A stretch of 64,000 nucleotides of DNA. Source: Lactobacillus selangorensis (GTDB lineage Bacteria; Bacillota; Bacilli; Lactobacillales; Lactobacillaceae). The notes under the pieces were generated by a model. That model was not told the origin of the DNA. It searched no databases and saw only the letters and a program-made list of their open reading frames with translations. Both the position numbers and the translations under genes were made by a program. Location: NCBI RefSeq assembly GCF_001437205.1, contig NZ_JQAZ01000004.1, positions 123,872 to 187,871 of the forward strand, in the 5' to 3' direction. Of the stretch, positions 17,183 through 26,185 are shown piece by piece (positions within the stretch are counted from its first letter, which is position 1; each line of letters starts with the position of its first letter).

Positions 17183-18523
17183 ATGAGTCGTGCTATTTCC
17201 GCCGATAATATTGCACAGTTCCAAAAAGATTACGAAGCTGTGCCACAAGCAGATGTCATCCGTCGTTCTGTCATGAACAACGGAATCAATGCCACTGCCG
17301 AAAACATGGATGCTAAAATTGAAAACGACCCGGTCTTCTCATTAGAATTAGACACCGGCGCCGTTGCCAACCAGAAGCAATCCGGTCGCTGCTGGATGTT
17401 CGCCGCATTGAACACCATGCGCCACGATATCCAAGCCAACTTCAAAATCAAAGACTTTGAACTTTCGCAAAACTACACCAACTTCTGGGATAAATTCGAA
17501 AAGTCGAACTACTTCTTCGAAAATGTCCTTGCCACCGCTGACCAAGCCATCGATTCACGCGAAGTAGCCTTTTTAATGGCTACCCCGCAGCAAGATGGCG
17601 GCCAATGGGATATGCTGTGTGCGCTGATTGAAAAATACGGAATCGTGCCGAAGAGTGTCATGCCGGAAACCAAGAGCAGTGAAAACTCTGCCGACCTGAA
17701 TAGTACTTTGAATTTGTTATTGCGTAAAGACGCCCTCACCTTACGGCAAATGGTTGCTGATCAGAAGAGCGACGCTGACATCCAAAGCACACGTGACGGC
17801 ATGCTGAACGACATCTACCGTGTACTGGTTTATTCCTTAGGCGAACCGCCCGTTAAGTTCGACTTCGAATACCGTGACACCGATAAGAAGTATCACATCG
17901 ATCAGAATATGACACCGATGAGTTTCTACCATAAATATGTCAACTGGGATCTCAAGAAATATGTTTCCTTGATCAACTCCCCAACCAAAGACAAGCCGTA
18001 CAATCACCTTTACACCGTCAAGATGTTAGGCAACGTGGTCGGCGGCCGTGAAGTCCGTCACCTGAACGTTGACATTGACACCCTGAAGCAATTAGCCATC
18101 AAGCAGCTGCAAGCCGGCGAAACCGTTTGGTTCGGCAGCGATGTCGGTCAGTCTTCCGACCGCAAAGCCGGAATCATGGCCACTGACGTTTATGATAAGA
18201 GTGCCCTCTTTGGCACCGACCTTAATATGGACAAAGGCGACCGGCTTGACTATGGCGAAAGCATGATGACTCATGCCATGGTCATCACTGGTGTCGATCT
18301 CGTGGAAGGCAAACCAACCAAATGGAAGGTTGAAAATTCATGGGGCGACAAAGTCGGTGAAAAAGGCTACTTCGTCATGAGCGACGCTTGGCTCGACCAA
18401 TTCGTCTATCAAATGGTCATCAACATGGATTACTTGCCAGATAATCTTAAACAAGTTGAAAAAGACGAATACGATCATCCGACCTTATTGGCACCTTGGG
18501 ATCCGATGGGTGCTTTAGCTTAA
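17183..18523 (+). CDS. pepC: Aminopeptidase C, second copy
   Basis: Encodes 446 residues, with the same triad (Cys70 in KQSGRCWMF, His in MTHAMVITGV, Asn in KVENSWGD). It is a close paralogue of the gene 75 bases upstream, with conservation along the full length, so this is a tandem duplication. AAAGGAG lies 9 bases before the ATG. No terminator is seen between the copies, so cotranscription is possible. The full canonical C-terminus suggests this copy keeps the usual aminopeptidase activity. Confidence 0.95.
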   Translation: MSRAISADNIAQFQKDYEAVPQADVIRRSVMNNGINATAENMDAKIENDPVFSLELDTGAVANQKQSGRCWMFAALNTMRHDIQANFKIKDFELSQNYTNFWDKFEKSNYFFENVLATADQAIDSREVAFLMATPQQDGGQWDMLCALIEKYGIVPKSVMPETKSSENSADLNSTLNLLLRKDALTLRQMVADQKSDADIQSTRDGMLNDIYRVLVYSLGEPPVKFDFEYRDTDKKYHIDQNMTPMSFYHKYVNWDLKKYVSLINSPTKDKPYNHLYTVKMLGNVVGGREVRHLNVDIDTLKQLAIKQLQAGETVWFGSDVGQSSDRKAGIMATDVYDKSALFGTDLNMDKGDRLDYGESMMTHAMVITGVDLVEGKPTKWKVENSWGDKVGEKGYFVMSDAWLDQFVYQMVINMDYLPDNLKQVEKDEYDHPTLLAPWDPMGALA

Positions 18524-18581
18524 TTGTCCCGCACATCGGAATGGTGCTCAGCATGAGCCTCCCAAGCCGTTCCGAACCGGT

Positions 18582-18609
18582 TTGACAATTCGGTTTCAAT
18601 CATTATAAT
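18582..18609 (+). promoter_or_regulatory. Consensus promoter upstream of kup leader
   Basis: TTGACA (18582-18587) and TATAAT (18604-18609), both perfect, with a 16-base spacer. It lies after the pepC stop and before the hairpin at 18623-18657, so new transcripts meet a terminator within about 40 bases. Confidence 0.7.
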
Positions 18610-18622
18610 CAGCTTCAAACAT

Positions 18623-18657
18623 AAAAGCGACACAAAGCCAAACTTTGTGTCGTTTTT
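18623..18657 (+). terminator. First terminator in the kup leader
   Basis: Perfect stem CGACACAAAG / CTTTGTGTCG, five-base loop, then TTTTTATG. It ends pepC read-through and would also stop transcripts from the promoter at 18582-18609. Confidence 0.85.
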
Positions 18658-18659
18658 AT

Positions 18660-18800
18660 GTAGCCTCTCCAAAATGGTTAGAATCCCGTTAAGTTTCAGG
18701 GGTCAGGCTTGTGTTTTTGAGCCACTTGTAGCATGATTAGGTGGTGAATGCACTCCATTTTTGGGGAGTCTTTTTTGAATCACGATATTTAAAAAAATGA
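18660..18800 (+). promoter_or_regulatory. Structured kup leader with second terminator-like hairpin
   Basis: Paired segments visible are GGCT / AGCC, CCAC / GTGG (18721-18743) and ACTCC / GGAGT (18752-18770) followed by CTTTTTT, which looks like a terminator about 40 bases before the kup start. The layout fits a regulatory leader, but it does not match the c-di-AMP (ydaO) riboswitch as remembered. Confidence 0.4.
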
Positions 18801-18812
18801 GGTGAAAATACT

Positions 18813-20894
18813 TTGGATGATAGGCAAAAGGCGTTCGAAAAGCGCCGCAAAGCCAAAAGCCGCATGTCACTCGGCGGGATGTTAGTGACATTGGGAGTCG
18901 TCTATGGCGATATTGGTACTTCGCCCCTGTACGTAATGAAATCCATCATCGCAGGAAACGGCGGCATGGGCCACCTTTCCAATGACTTTATCATTGGGAG
19001 TGTGTCTCTGGTCTTTTGGACATTGTTCATCATTACGACGGTCAAATATGTTTTGATCGCCATGCGGGCCGATAACAACGGTGAAGGCGGCATTTTCGCC
19101 CTTTACACGCTGGTCCGACATCAAGCACGGTGGCTGATCATCCCAGCGATGGTCGGCGGTGCCACACTGCTGGCCGATGGGATGCTGACCCCAGCCGTGA
19201 CGGTAACAACTGCGATTGAAGGATTAAAGGATATTCCAATCATGCATCACGTGCTGATTTCATCGCAGGGTCAAGTTATTTTAACCACCGTCATCATCTT
19301 AACGGTGCTGTTTATGATTCAAAGATTTGGCACCCAGCTGATCGGCCGTGCGTTTGGTCCAATCATGCTGCTCTGGTTTGCCTTCTTAGGTGTTTTAGGA
19401 ATCTGGCGGATGTCAGGCGATTGGTCCGTTCTGCGGGCCCTCAATCCCTATTATGCGATCGAAGTGCTCTTCAGCCCCTCGAATAAAGTTGGGATTTTAA
19501 TCCTAGGCAGCATCTTCCTGGCGACAACTGGTGCCGAAGCCCTTTATTCTGATGAAGGTCACGTTGGCCGGGGCAACATTTATGGCAGCTGGCCGTTCGT
19601 CAACATCTGCTTGGTCCTCAATTACTTCGGCCAAGCTGTTTGGATTGACCAGAACCAAGGCAATCCAGCTTATCAGCATGTGGCTGATTTCAACCCCTTC
19701 TTCGAAATGATGCCGCAATGGCTTCGTTTAGGTGGAATTCTGTTGGCCACTCTGGCAGCGATTATTGCTTCGCAGGCTTTAATTACCGGTTCTTACACTT
19801 TGGTTTCCGAAGCCATCAAGCTGAAAATCTTACCACGTCTGCGCATCATCTACCCGACCAACTTCAAAGGCCAGCTGTACATCCCAACTGTCAACTGGAT
19901 TCTCTGGGCGGTTTGTATCGCCATTGTCTTCGGATTCCGGACATCGGCCCACATGGAAGGGGCCTACGGATTGGCGATTACGGTCACAATGTTAATGACC
20001 ACGATTTTACTGTCGCAGTACCTAATCAGCCAAAAGGTGTCGCGTTTCTGGGCAGGACTGATGCTCATCTTCTTCGGCAGTATCGAAACAATCTTCTTTA
20101 TTTCCAGTTTGGCGAAGTTCCTGCACGGCGGCTATGTCACCGTCATGATTGCCCTGATCATCTTAGCCATTATGGTTATTTGGCAGTATGGGGAATATAT
20201 CAAAAATAACAATTCCTACCGGGCCGATAACGTCTCGATTCTTGCCTATAAGAATCAGCTCAGCGATTTGCGGGACGACGATGACTACCCATTATTCACA
20301 ACCAACTTAGTCTACATGACCCATGTGCAGGACGGCAGCAAAGTCAATAAGGATATTATGTATTCGATCTTGGATAAGCGTCCGAAACGAGCACGTGTGT
20401 ACTGGTTCGTCACTGTTAATGTGACCGATGAACCATATACGGCGGGTTACACGACTGAAACGTATGGCACAGATTATATCGTCAACGTGCAATTGTATCT
20501 TGGCTTCCGGATGGAACAGAAAGTCAATATCTTCCTGCGCCAGATCATCAACGATATGATGAAGACCGGCAAACTGCCGACCCAGCCGCAGCAATACACG
20601 ACTTTGCCAGACCGTGAAGTCGGCGACTTTTCATTCGTCATCATTCAGGAAGAATTATCGCCTGAAACGCAGATTAACGGTTTGGAAAAGATGATTATCC
20701 AAGCACGGCTCTTCTTACAGAAGATTACTGTCACACCGGCCACTTGGTTCGGCTTGGAATACAGTGATGTTATCGAAGAACACGTTCCATTGATTTTAGG
20801 CAAAGTGCCGATTCGGCGTCTGCGCCTGCTCCGTGAATCACCGCTGAAACATCATCATGTTGAAAACGATGATATTGACGATACCGATGATTAA
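18813..20894 (+). CDS. kup: Potassium uptake protein Kup
   Basis: Encodes 693 residues from a TTG 8 bases after GAGGTG. The KUP signature GVVYGDIGTSPLYVMKSI lies near residue 28-45, followed by about 12 transmembrane helices to residue 460 and a C-terminal cytoplasmic domain of about 220 residues. It imports K+ with H+ across the plasma membrane for turgor and pH control. In several lactic bacteria such transporters are regulated by c-di-AMP; no evidence of that is visible here. The leader holds two terminators. Confidence 0.95.
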   Translation: MDDRQKAFEKRRKAKSRMSLGGMLVTLGVVYGDIGTSPLYVMKSIIAGNGGMGHLSNDFIIGSVSLVFWTLFIITTVKYVLIAMRADNNGEGGIFALYTLVRHQARWLIIPAMVGGATLLADGMLTPAVTVTTAIEGLKDIPIMHHVLISSQGQVILTTVIILTVLFMIQRFGTQLIGRAFGPIMLLWFAFLGVLGIWRMSGDWSVLRALNPYYAIEVLFSPSNKVGILILGSIFLATTGAEALYSDEGHVGRGNIYGSWPFVNICLVLNYFGQAVWIDQNQGNPAYQHVADFNPFFEMMPQWLRLGGILLATLAAIIASQALITGSYTLVSEAIKLKILPRLRIIYPTNFKGQLYIPTVNWILWAVCIAIVFGFRTSAHMEGAYGLAITVTMLMTTILLSQYLISQKVSRFWAGLMLIFFGSIETIFFISSLAKFLHGGYVTVMIALIILAIMVIWQYGEYIKNNNSYRADNVSILAYKNQLSDLRDDDDYPLFTTNLVYMTHVQDGSKVNKDIMYSILDKRPKRARVYWFVTVNVTDEPYTAGYTTETYGTDYIVNVQLYLGFRMEQKVNIFLRQIINDMMKTGKLPTQPQQYTTLPDREVGDFSFVIIQEELSPETQINGLEKMIIQARLFLQKITVTPATWFGLEYSDVIEEHVPLILGKVPIRRLRLLRESPLKHHHVENDDIDDTDD

Positions 20895-20900
20895 CGGCCG

Positions 20901-20936
20901 TCAAAAAGCCCGACCAGAAATGGCCGGGCTTTTTTG
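20901..20936. terminator. Bidirectional terminator between kup and the DsrE gene
   Basis: AAAAAGCCCG-A-CCA / TGG-C-CGGGCTTTTTT with a GAAA loop, between convergent genes. Confidence 0.9.
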
Positions 20937-20947
20937 TATTCTTATTT

Positions 20948-21268
20948 TTACGGTTTGATATAGCCGAAGCCTTTTGCTTCAAGCTGAGCGATTTCGATGA
21001 CGCCATTCGGCACCACTTTAATTTCCGGAATCAAATCCGCAACAGAAACATGATGGGCATCCAAAGCATTTTTGCAGGCTTCGAAATGTACTTGCGGATG
21101 CTGCTGGATGAAACGCCGTACATCGGCTTGCAAGAAGGTTCGGACTGCCAGTCCGTTCACTACGACATAAACATCCGTCTCAACTGGAGAGGATTCGACA
21201 TTCTTCACATTGGTGCTCAATGTGAGCCATTTTTCAGATTTATCCAAATGCAGTACAATTTTTAACAT
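20948..21268 (-). CDS. DsrE/DsrF-family protein
   Basis: Encodes 106 residues: VYVVVNGLAVRTF (about 33-45), then HFEACKNALDAH with Cys65, then IKVVPNGVIEIAQLEAKGFGYIKP. This matches the small DsrE-like fold, whose members include sulfur carriers; one conserved Cys is kept. The reaction is unknown. It begins 12 bases after the gpmA stop, so the two may form an operon. Confidence 0.8.
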   Translation of the reverse strand: MLKIVLHLDKSEKWLTLSTNVKNVESSPVETDVYVVVNGLAVRTFLQADVRRFIQQHPQVHFEACKNALDAHHVSVADLIPEIKVVPNGVIEIAQLEAKGFGYIKP

Positions 21269-21280
21269 TGCGAACTCCTC

Positions 21281-21952
21281 CTACAAAAGCTGTTTAGTAA
21301 CGATATTGAGCTGCTGATCCATTTTATAGACGATCGGCTGCCCATTTTCGATTTCGACGCCATCAATATCCTGGTCAGAAATATTTTCGAGATATTTCAC
21401 TAAGGCCCGCAAAGTACTCCCATGTGCAACGACCAGCAGATTCTTGCCGTCCCGCAGACGGGGCACCATTTCATCCTGCCAGTAAGGCACTAATCGCTGT
21501 GAAGCCATTTTAAGACTCTCGCCACGTGGGATGATCTCTGACCCATAAGCCGCATAGCGCCGTTCCATATACCGTTCCATCAGCAGCGGCGGTTCAGTCG
21601 TATAGCTGCGCCGCCATAAAGCGACTTGCCCAGCCCCGAAGACTTGGCGTGTCTGATCTTTATTGAGCCCCCGCAAGGCCCCGTAATGGCGTTCATTCAA
21701 ACGCCAGCTCTTATATAAGGGCACATCGAGCTGATCCATTTCAGCCATAATCAGATTGGCCGTCCGGATGGCACGTTGTAAGACCGACGTATAAACGGCA
21801 TCAAAGGTCAATCCCAGCTGTGCAATTTTCTGTCCTGCCGCTTGGGCTTCCTGAACGCCCTGCTGTGTGAGCGGCACATCCGACCAGCCGGTGTAAGTAT
21901 TCTCTTTATTTGCTTGACTCTGTCCATGACGGACAATGACTAAATAGGCCAT
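21281..21952 (-). CDS. gpmA: 2,3-bisphosphoglycerate-dependent phosphoglycerate mutase
   Basis: Encodes 223 residues. The phosphohistidine motif VRHGQS (His9) opens the protein; [13 protein letters not shown] and [11 protein letters not shown] are the other active-site segments of GpmA, and the length suits GpmA rather than a broad histidine phosphatase. It interconverts 3- and 2-phosphoglycerate in glycolysis. Some lactobacilli carry several gpmA paralogues, so this may not be the only one. Confidence 0.9.
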   Translation of the reverse strand: MAYLVIVRHGQSQANKENTYTGWSDVPLTQQGVQEAQAAGQKIAQLGLTFDAVYTSVLQRAIRTANLIMAEMDQLDVPLYKSWRLNERHYGALRGLNKDQTRQVFGAGQVALWRRSYTTEPPLLMERYMERRYAAYGSEIIPRGESLKMASQRLVPYWQDEMVPRLRDGKNLLVVAHGSTLRALVKYLENISDQDIDGVEIENGQPIVYKMDQQLNIVTKQLL

Positions 21953-22017
21953 TCTACGTTCCCCTCGTTTTCATTTCTATCATACCTAATTTAGGTGTTT
22001 TTTTCCAGATTGACCCC

Positions 22018-22047
22018 ATAAAAAAAGAGCGTTCCTCACGCTCTTTT
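22018..22047 (-). terminator. Terminator after the EamA gene
   Basis: AAAAGAGCG / CGCTCTTTT with a seven-base loop and a T-run on the minus strand, directly after the stop codon at 22050. Confidence 0.85.
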
Positions 22048-22049
22048 GA

Positions 22050-23108
22050 TTAGAGTTCTTCTTCATCATCATTGAAATGTTTTTGCAGACCAGAAACTGG
22101 TTTTTCAGTCACTTCCTGAATGCGAGCCTCTTTAGCCGCTTCTTCCTGCTTATTCCGCTTGAACAAGTCGGAGGCCACACTGGCAACCCGATCGCCCAGC
22201 AAGGTTGCTAAGGAACCTAACAGAATAATGACGATTCCGATAATAACTGGCAATGTGATCTGTTCGCTCAAAATCAGCATTGCTAAAACAGGTGCTAATG
22301 CTGGTTTGATAAAGAAAACCAGTGAAGCTGTCGAAACATCGGAATTTTCCATTGCCAAGAAGTAGAAGGCAAAGCCGCCGCCGGTGACTCCGATTCCGAT
22401 ATAAGCCAGCAAAGCCAAATTGCTGGGTGCAATTCCTGCAAAGAACGGAATCTGAACAAAGTCATGCAATGCGGCCACGTTACCGAGTGCACTGGCAATC
22501 ATCGGTAAGTGCGTCATAGCCATCAAAACGGCTAATTCGGCAGTGCCTGTTAAGAAAGTAAAGAAGGTCATCGTGACCCCGCTGAAGCCGTATTTCAAGG
22601 AGCCGTAACGTGTAATGATACTGTACAACCCAAAAGTAATGGCAGAACCGACGGCTAACGATAATCCGATTGGGTTGCTCAAATGCAGCGGATCGATAAT
22701 GACTAACAACCCGATAACGGAAATGAGCACCGCAATCAAATTGCTTCGGGAAAGCTTTTCATGCAATAATAAGTAGGAAAAGATCAATGCGAAAACAGGG
22801 TTGCAGCTGAAAACAACTGCGACAGTCGATGCTTTGGCTGTTTCAACGGCTAATTGGAACAACGTCATACTGACGATGACACAGACAAATCCAGTTAACC
22901 CGAACAGTCCCCATGCCTTTTTAGAAACTTTCAAATGATTTTTCTTCAGGCTCATGTGGGCTAACGGCCATAAAATGAGTGCCCCTAAACCAAAGCGTAA
23001 AAAATTCAGCTGGATGGCATTGAACGATGCACCCGCCATTTTAAGGGCGATTTCCATCGAGCTGAATAAGAAGGTCGACAACAAAATATAAACGATTGTT
23101 TTTCGCAA
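22050..23108 (-). CDS. EamA/DMT-family transporter
   Basis: Encodes 352 residues from a TTG with GGAGG 8 bases upstream. Ten hydrophobic helices fall in two EamA repeats (about 5-140 and 155-300), followed by a charged cytoplasmic tail of about 50 residues (RNKQEEAAKEARIQE, then acidic DDEEEL). Members export amino acids or other metabolites; the substrate is unknown. It is divergent from the LtrA-like gene. Confidence 0.85.
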   Translation of the reverse strand: MRKTIVYILLSTFLFSSMEIALKMAGASFNAIQLNFLRFGLGALILWPLAHMSLKKNHLKVSKKAWGLFGLTGFVCVIVSMTLFQLAVETAKASTVAVVFSCNPVFALIFSYLLLHEKLSRSNLIAVLISVIGLLVIIDPLHLSNPIGLSLAVGSAITFGLYSIITRYGSLKYGFSGVTMTFFTFLTGTAELAVLMAMTHLPMIASALGNVAALHDFVQIPFFAGIAPSNLALLAYIGIGVTGGGFAFYFLAMENSDVSTASLVFFIKPALAPVLAMLILSEQITLPVIIGIVIILLGSLATLLGDRVASVASDLFKRNKQEEAAKEARIQEVTEKPVSGLQKHFNDDEEEL

Positions 23109-23232
23109 AGTACTTCCTCCAAGATTGAATTTCTATGTATACTTAAAAGTGTAGCACTTTTGAAAAGCATTTTCAGAAAATACCGTTTTCATAAGCAAAA
23201 TATTTTAAAACAATAAGAAACGAGCTGATTTT

Positions 23233-24348
23233 ATGTCCACGAAATCTGTGGCGCCCTTTGAACTATTCTATGACCTGATTTATGCCTATGCCATCAGCCG
23301 CATCACGGCGACCCTCCATTTGGTCGACAATGGCATCATTTCCGGCCTGCATTTAGCCGAATTTTTAATGATGATGCTGGTCTTCTGGACGATTTGGACT
23401 TATCAAACAGTCTATGCCAACCGTTTTTACCATCACGGTCTGGTCGATACGCTGTTTTTGCTGTTCAATCTGTTTATCGTCATTTATTTAGCACAGGCAA
23501 TCACGCCGGATTTTTCTGCCACCCAAACGGCTTTTTCCCTTTCAACATCAACTTTGTTCTGCAGTACCGCCGTCCAATACCTTCTGCAGCGGCACGAGCA
23601 AAACCAGTCCGCCGTAAAACGGCTGTGCAGCGCTTTAGCCGGCGTTTTAGGGATTGCGGCTGTCATTGGCTATGCCACCCTGTTTTTGCCGTCAACGTGG
23701 CCGTATCGGCTTCGCTTTGGTATCTATGCTGTTTCGATTCTAAGCGCCGCATTCGGCCCTTTACTGTTCAGCAACCGCATCAAAACCGTGCCGCCGCATT
23801 TTGACCTTTTCACCGAACGCTACAGCGAATTTATACTGCTGTTGTTTGGGGAAGCAATCATCACCGTTTCGACATCGATTCAAGAATTGCACATTACCCC
23901 CTTCAACATCCTCTATTATCTAATCATCGTTCTCCTGTTTGCCACGTATCTGTGTATGCAAAAGCTCGGCATCGACCACCAGCGCAAAACGGGCGCCCTT
24001 GTCTGGATTCACAGTCATTATTTCATTGCCGTTGCGATTGCTCTCCTGCCGGTGCTGCTGCTTGAATTCGATCAGCAGCAACTCGCGCCGTTTTTCACCA
24101 GTTTCATGGTCACCCTTACCTTGGCGCTCTTCTATTTCAATCTATATTGGAACATGCGGGCCTACCGAGCATCCGGAATCGACCTCTCCGGCAAACGGCT
24201 CTTCTACCTGTTCTTCAGTTTGATGCTCTGGGCGCTGTTCAGCTGGCTCAGCGCCCAATGGCCGACCGTCTTTCTGAGTGGTTTGATGCTGTACTTATTG
24301 GCCAATCTCTTGTACCTGTGGCAATTTATCCTCCATCCAGGGAAATAG
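23233..24348 (+). CDS. Low-temperature-requirement A (LtrA) family membrane protein
   Basis: Encodes 371 residues with about ten transmembrane helices. The family hallmark near the N-terminus is FELFYDLIYAYAISRIT (8-24), and FTERYSEFILLLFGEAIITVS (near 195-215) is the second conserved stretch. Its biochemical function is not established. The ribosome-binding site is poor (ACGAGCTG), so expression may be low. Confidence 0.85.
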   Translation: MSTKSVAPFELFYDLIYAYAISRITATLHLVDNGIISGLHLAEFLMMMLVFWTIWTYQTVYANRFYHHGLVDTLFLLFNLFIVIYLAQAITPDFSATQTAFSLSTSTLFCSTAVQYLLQRHEQNQSAVKRLCSALAGVLGIAAVIGYATLFLPSTWPYRLRFGIYAVSILSAAFGPLLFSNRIKTVPPHFDLFTERYSEFILLLFGEAIITVSTSIQELHITPFNILYYLIIVLLFATYLCMQKLGIDHQRKTGALVWIHSHYFIAVAIALLPVLLLEFDQQQLAPFFTSFMVTLTLALFYFNLYWNMRAYRASGIDLSGKRLFYLFFSLMLWALFSWLSAQWPTVFLSGLMLYLLANLLYLWQFILHPGK

Positions 24349-24385
24349 GTGTATCATACAGGTGAAAACTAAATGAGGTGATCAG

Positions 24386-24673
24386 ATGGTTCAATATTAT
24401 GATGTTTGTTTTAATACCAGCGACGGCAAATCATTGATCAAACGCAACGTTGTGTCGGAACGCACCGATGGAACGGCTTGGCAGGATGCCTGTGAAAAAG
24501 TCGACCCTGAATTTGTCCAGATTAGTATGAATGACAAAACACTGGTCAGCTTGCGGCGGATTGCCATCATCCGAATCGATATGAAGAAAATCGATGCTCC
24601 TGATGAAAAGCGTCTGAAGCGTGAGGACCAGTTCCAAGATGCCGTTTACACATTATCCAATATCGGCTTATAA
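24386..24673 (+). CDS. Conserved hypothetical protein
   Basis: Encodes 95 residues, soluble and mixed alpha/beta: two predicted strands at the start (YYDVCFNTSDGKSL), a Trp-containing helix (GTAWQDACEKV) and a strand pair (LVSLRRIAIIRIDMKKI). GAGGTGATCAG precedes the ATG. No known domain is recognised. It lies 37 bases after the LtrA-family gene and before a terminator, so the two could be cotranscribed. Confidence 0.65.
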   Translation: MVQYYDVCFNTSDGKSLIKRNVVSERTDGTAWQDACEKVDPEFVQISMNDKTLVSLRRIAIIRIDMKKIDAPDEKRLKREDQFQDAVYTLSNIGL

Positions 24674-24675
24674 GT

Positions 24676-24713
24676 AAAAAAGGAAACGAAATTTTTATTT
24701 CGTTTCCTTTTTG
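24676..24713. terminator. Bidirectional terminator
   Basis: AAAAAGGAAACGAAAT / ATTTCGTTTCCTTTTT with a four-base loop. The stop codon of the minus-strand gene at 24695 lies inside it. Confidence 0.9.
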
Positions 24714-25048
24714 TTTGTTTCTGTTTCTGATTCAGGTGCTGCTTTTTCAGCGGTTTGCGGTGCATCAGATTTTGGGGCCGCCGCTTTTTTCGCTTTGGCC
24801 TTCTTGGCACCCCGTTTTCTTAAATGACGGAAGTTGACGATTGTCTTCCCCTTTAAGTCTTCTGCAACCTCTTTATTTTCAGGGGCATATTCATCGATTG
24901 AAACAAGGGCCGAATGCGTATAGATTTTCTGAATGGTCCCCTTGAATCCCAATGGAACATTGCCGCTCTTCCGGACGGTCACATGATCGCCGACATCAAC
25001 AGGCGGTTCGATTGGTTCTTTCTTTGATTTCGTTGCCAAATTGGTCAC
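24695..25048 (-). CDS. DUF2187/KOW-like protein with basic tail
   Basis: Encodes 117 residues. Residues 15-75 form a small beta-barrel-like unit (VGDHVTVRKSG, GFKGTIQKIYTHSALVSI, GKTIVNFRHLRK), resembling the DUF2187/KOW group. The remaining 40 residues are Lys/Ala-rich then acidic (KKAKAKKAAA to TETNKKETK), a low-complexity tail. Such proteins may bind nucleic acid or ribosomes; that is inference. Confidence 0.65.
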   Translation of the reverse strand: MTNLATKSKKEPIEPPVDVGDHVTVRKSGNVPLGFKGTIQKIYTHSALVSIDEYAPENKEVAEDLKGKTIVNFRHLRKRGAKKAKAKKAAAPKSDAPQTAEKAAPESETETNKKETK

Positions 25049-25110
25049 CCCTCTCGCAATTTCATCATAGTCCGCTCACTGCGTCTTTGTAAAGAAAAAA
25101 GCGAAATAAA

Positions 25111-25138
25111 AAAATCTCAGCTGCATCACTGAGATTAC
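25111..25138 (-). terminator. Terminator after small gene at 25144
   Basis: AATCTCAG / CTGAGATT, eight-base loop, followed on the minus strand by seven T. Confidence 0.8.
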
Positions 25139-25143
25139 TATCG

Positions 25144-25362
25144 TTAAACGTTGGCCGAATCGACCGGTTTAACTTTCACCTTGATTGGGCTATCTAGATT
25201 GATTGAATTCGAGTAAGTCTTTAAAAGGTGCTGCTGCATGTCTTTCTTGGCTTCACGCTTCGACATGTTATGACACACACGCTTCTCAGCGATTTGATGG
25301 CCAGCATGGTCATAGCAAATCCCCATGACATGAAAGTCCTGGGTACGATTTACAAATAACAT
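25144..25362 (-). CDS. Small hypothetical protein
   Basis: Encodes 72 residues: an N-terminal strand pair (MLFVNRTQDFHVMGICYD), a Cys/His-containing middle (KRVCHNMSKREAKKDMQQH) and a Val/Lys-rich end. A strong GGAGG lies 9 bases before the ATG and a terminator follows, so it is probably expressed. No family is recognised; Cys17, Cys30 and nearby His could bind metal, but this is speculative. Confidence 0.6.
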   Translation of the reverse strand: MLFVNRTQDFHVMGICYDHAGHQIAEKRVCHNMSKREAKKDMQQHLLKTYSNSINLDSPIKVKVKPVDSANV

Positions 25363-25671
25363 CCCAATTTCCTCCTTATAGAAATGTAGCTTTAAAAAAG
25401 CTATAAAAAGAAAACAGCGATATTTTCAATCGCTCAAAAACAGTTATACACCCTTTATGGCGGAAAGACAACGACTTTCTTAAGGATTTTTAAAGCCATT
25501 AAAAACCGCTTATTTAAAGGATAAGCGTCATGTTTATGGTTTCAAATAGACCAATTTTATAATTGTCCTTATTTTGCTTTATCAGCCACATTTTATACGG
25601 CAGACCAATCTTAATGGTTCACACTATCTTTTTAAAATTAAAAAAGACACTTTTTTCTGTAAAATAACAAA
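25363..25671. other. Gene-free stretch with inverted repeats
   Basis: About 310 AT-rich bases without a plausible ORF. It holds three perfect inverted repeats: AGCGAT-N7-ATCGCT (25416-25434), which on the minus strand precedes a T-rich run; CGCTTAT-N7-ATAAGCG (25507-25527); and AAAAAAG-N3-CTTTTTT (about 25640-25658), a possible terminator for the marR gene. On the minus strand TTGAAA and TTATAG spaced by 17 bases near 25400-25430 could be the promoter of the gene at 25144. Confidence 0.45.
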
Positions 25672-26160
25672 TCAGAGGTGCAAATGAAGCTGATTCAAGC
25701 CATTTAAAAAACGGGTTACCTCCGTTAATTGTTCTGGCGTATAGTCCTGCAAAAACGTCTGTACCTGCCGATCAAGGGCACGTTCCATTTCGATATGCAC
25801 TTTGATGATGGCTTGTCCATCTGCAGTAGCTGTGTAAAAAAGCGCCTTTTGATTGCCATCCAAATGTTCCTTTTCGATCAGGCCATCCTTTAAAAGCCGT
25901 TTCGTCGATTTCGAGATTGCACTTTTGGTAACGTGCAACAAATGTGCTAGTTCGACCCCGTTCAGCGGCTCTTTTTTAACAATCAGTTCGAGAATATGAA
26001 TATTGAGCAATGATAAATGCGGCATCAATGCAATCAGACGGGGGTCCTGCAGCCGGGCCATAATCCAATCTCGTTCGGCTGTATCCGGCTCATCATTATG
26101 CTGCATCAAATCAAATAGATGCGGTTCGAGGTCTGACTTGAAGTATTGGTATTTATCCAT
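25672..26160 (-). CDS. MarR-family transcriptional regulator
   Basis: Encodes 162 residues. A winged helix-turn-helix lies at about 60-125: LNGVELAHLLHVTKSAISKSTKRL is the recognition region and LDGNQKALFYTATADG the wing. Flanking helices should form the dimer. It is divergent from an exporter/oxidase operon and the shared gap holds a perfect palindrome inside both promoters, so it very probably represses both itself and that operon until a ligand binds. Confidence 0.9.
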   Translation of the reverse strand: MDKYQYFKSDLEPHLFDLMQHNDEPDTAERDWIMARLQDPRLIALMPHLSLLNIHILELIVKKEPLNGVELAHLLHVTKSAISKSTKRLLKDGLIEKEHLDGNQKALFYTATADGQAIIKVHIEMERALDRQVQTFLQDYTPEQLTEVTRFLNGLNQLHLHL

Positions 26161-26185
26161 TAAAAAATTCCTTTCAAAAATATGG

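Noticed and set aside
18660..18812. c-di-AMP (ydaO) riboswitch upstream of kup
   Set aside because: The conserved ydaO core segments were not found; the leader is short and its hairpins differ.
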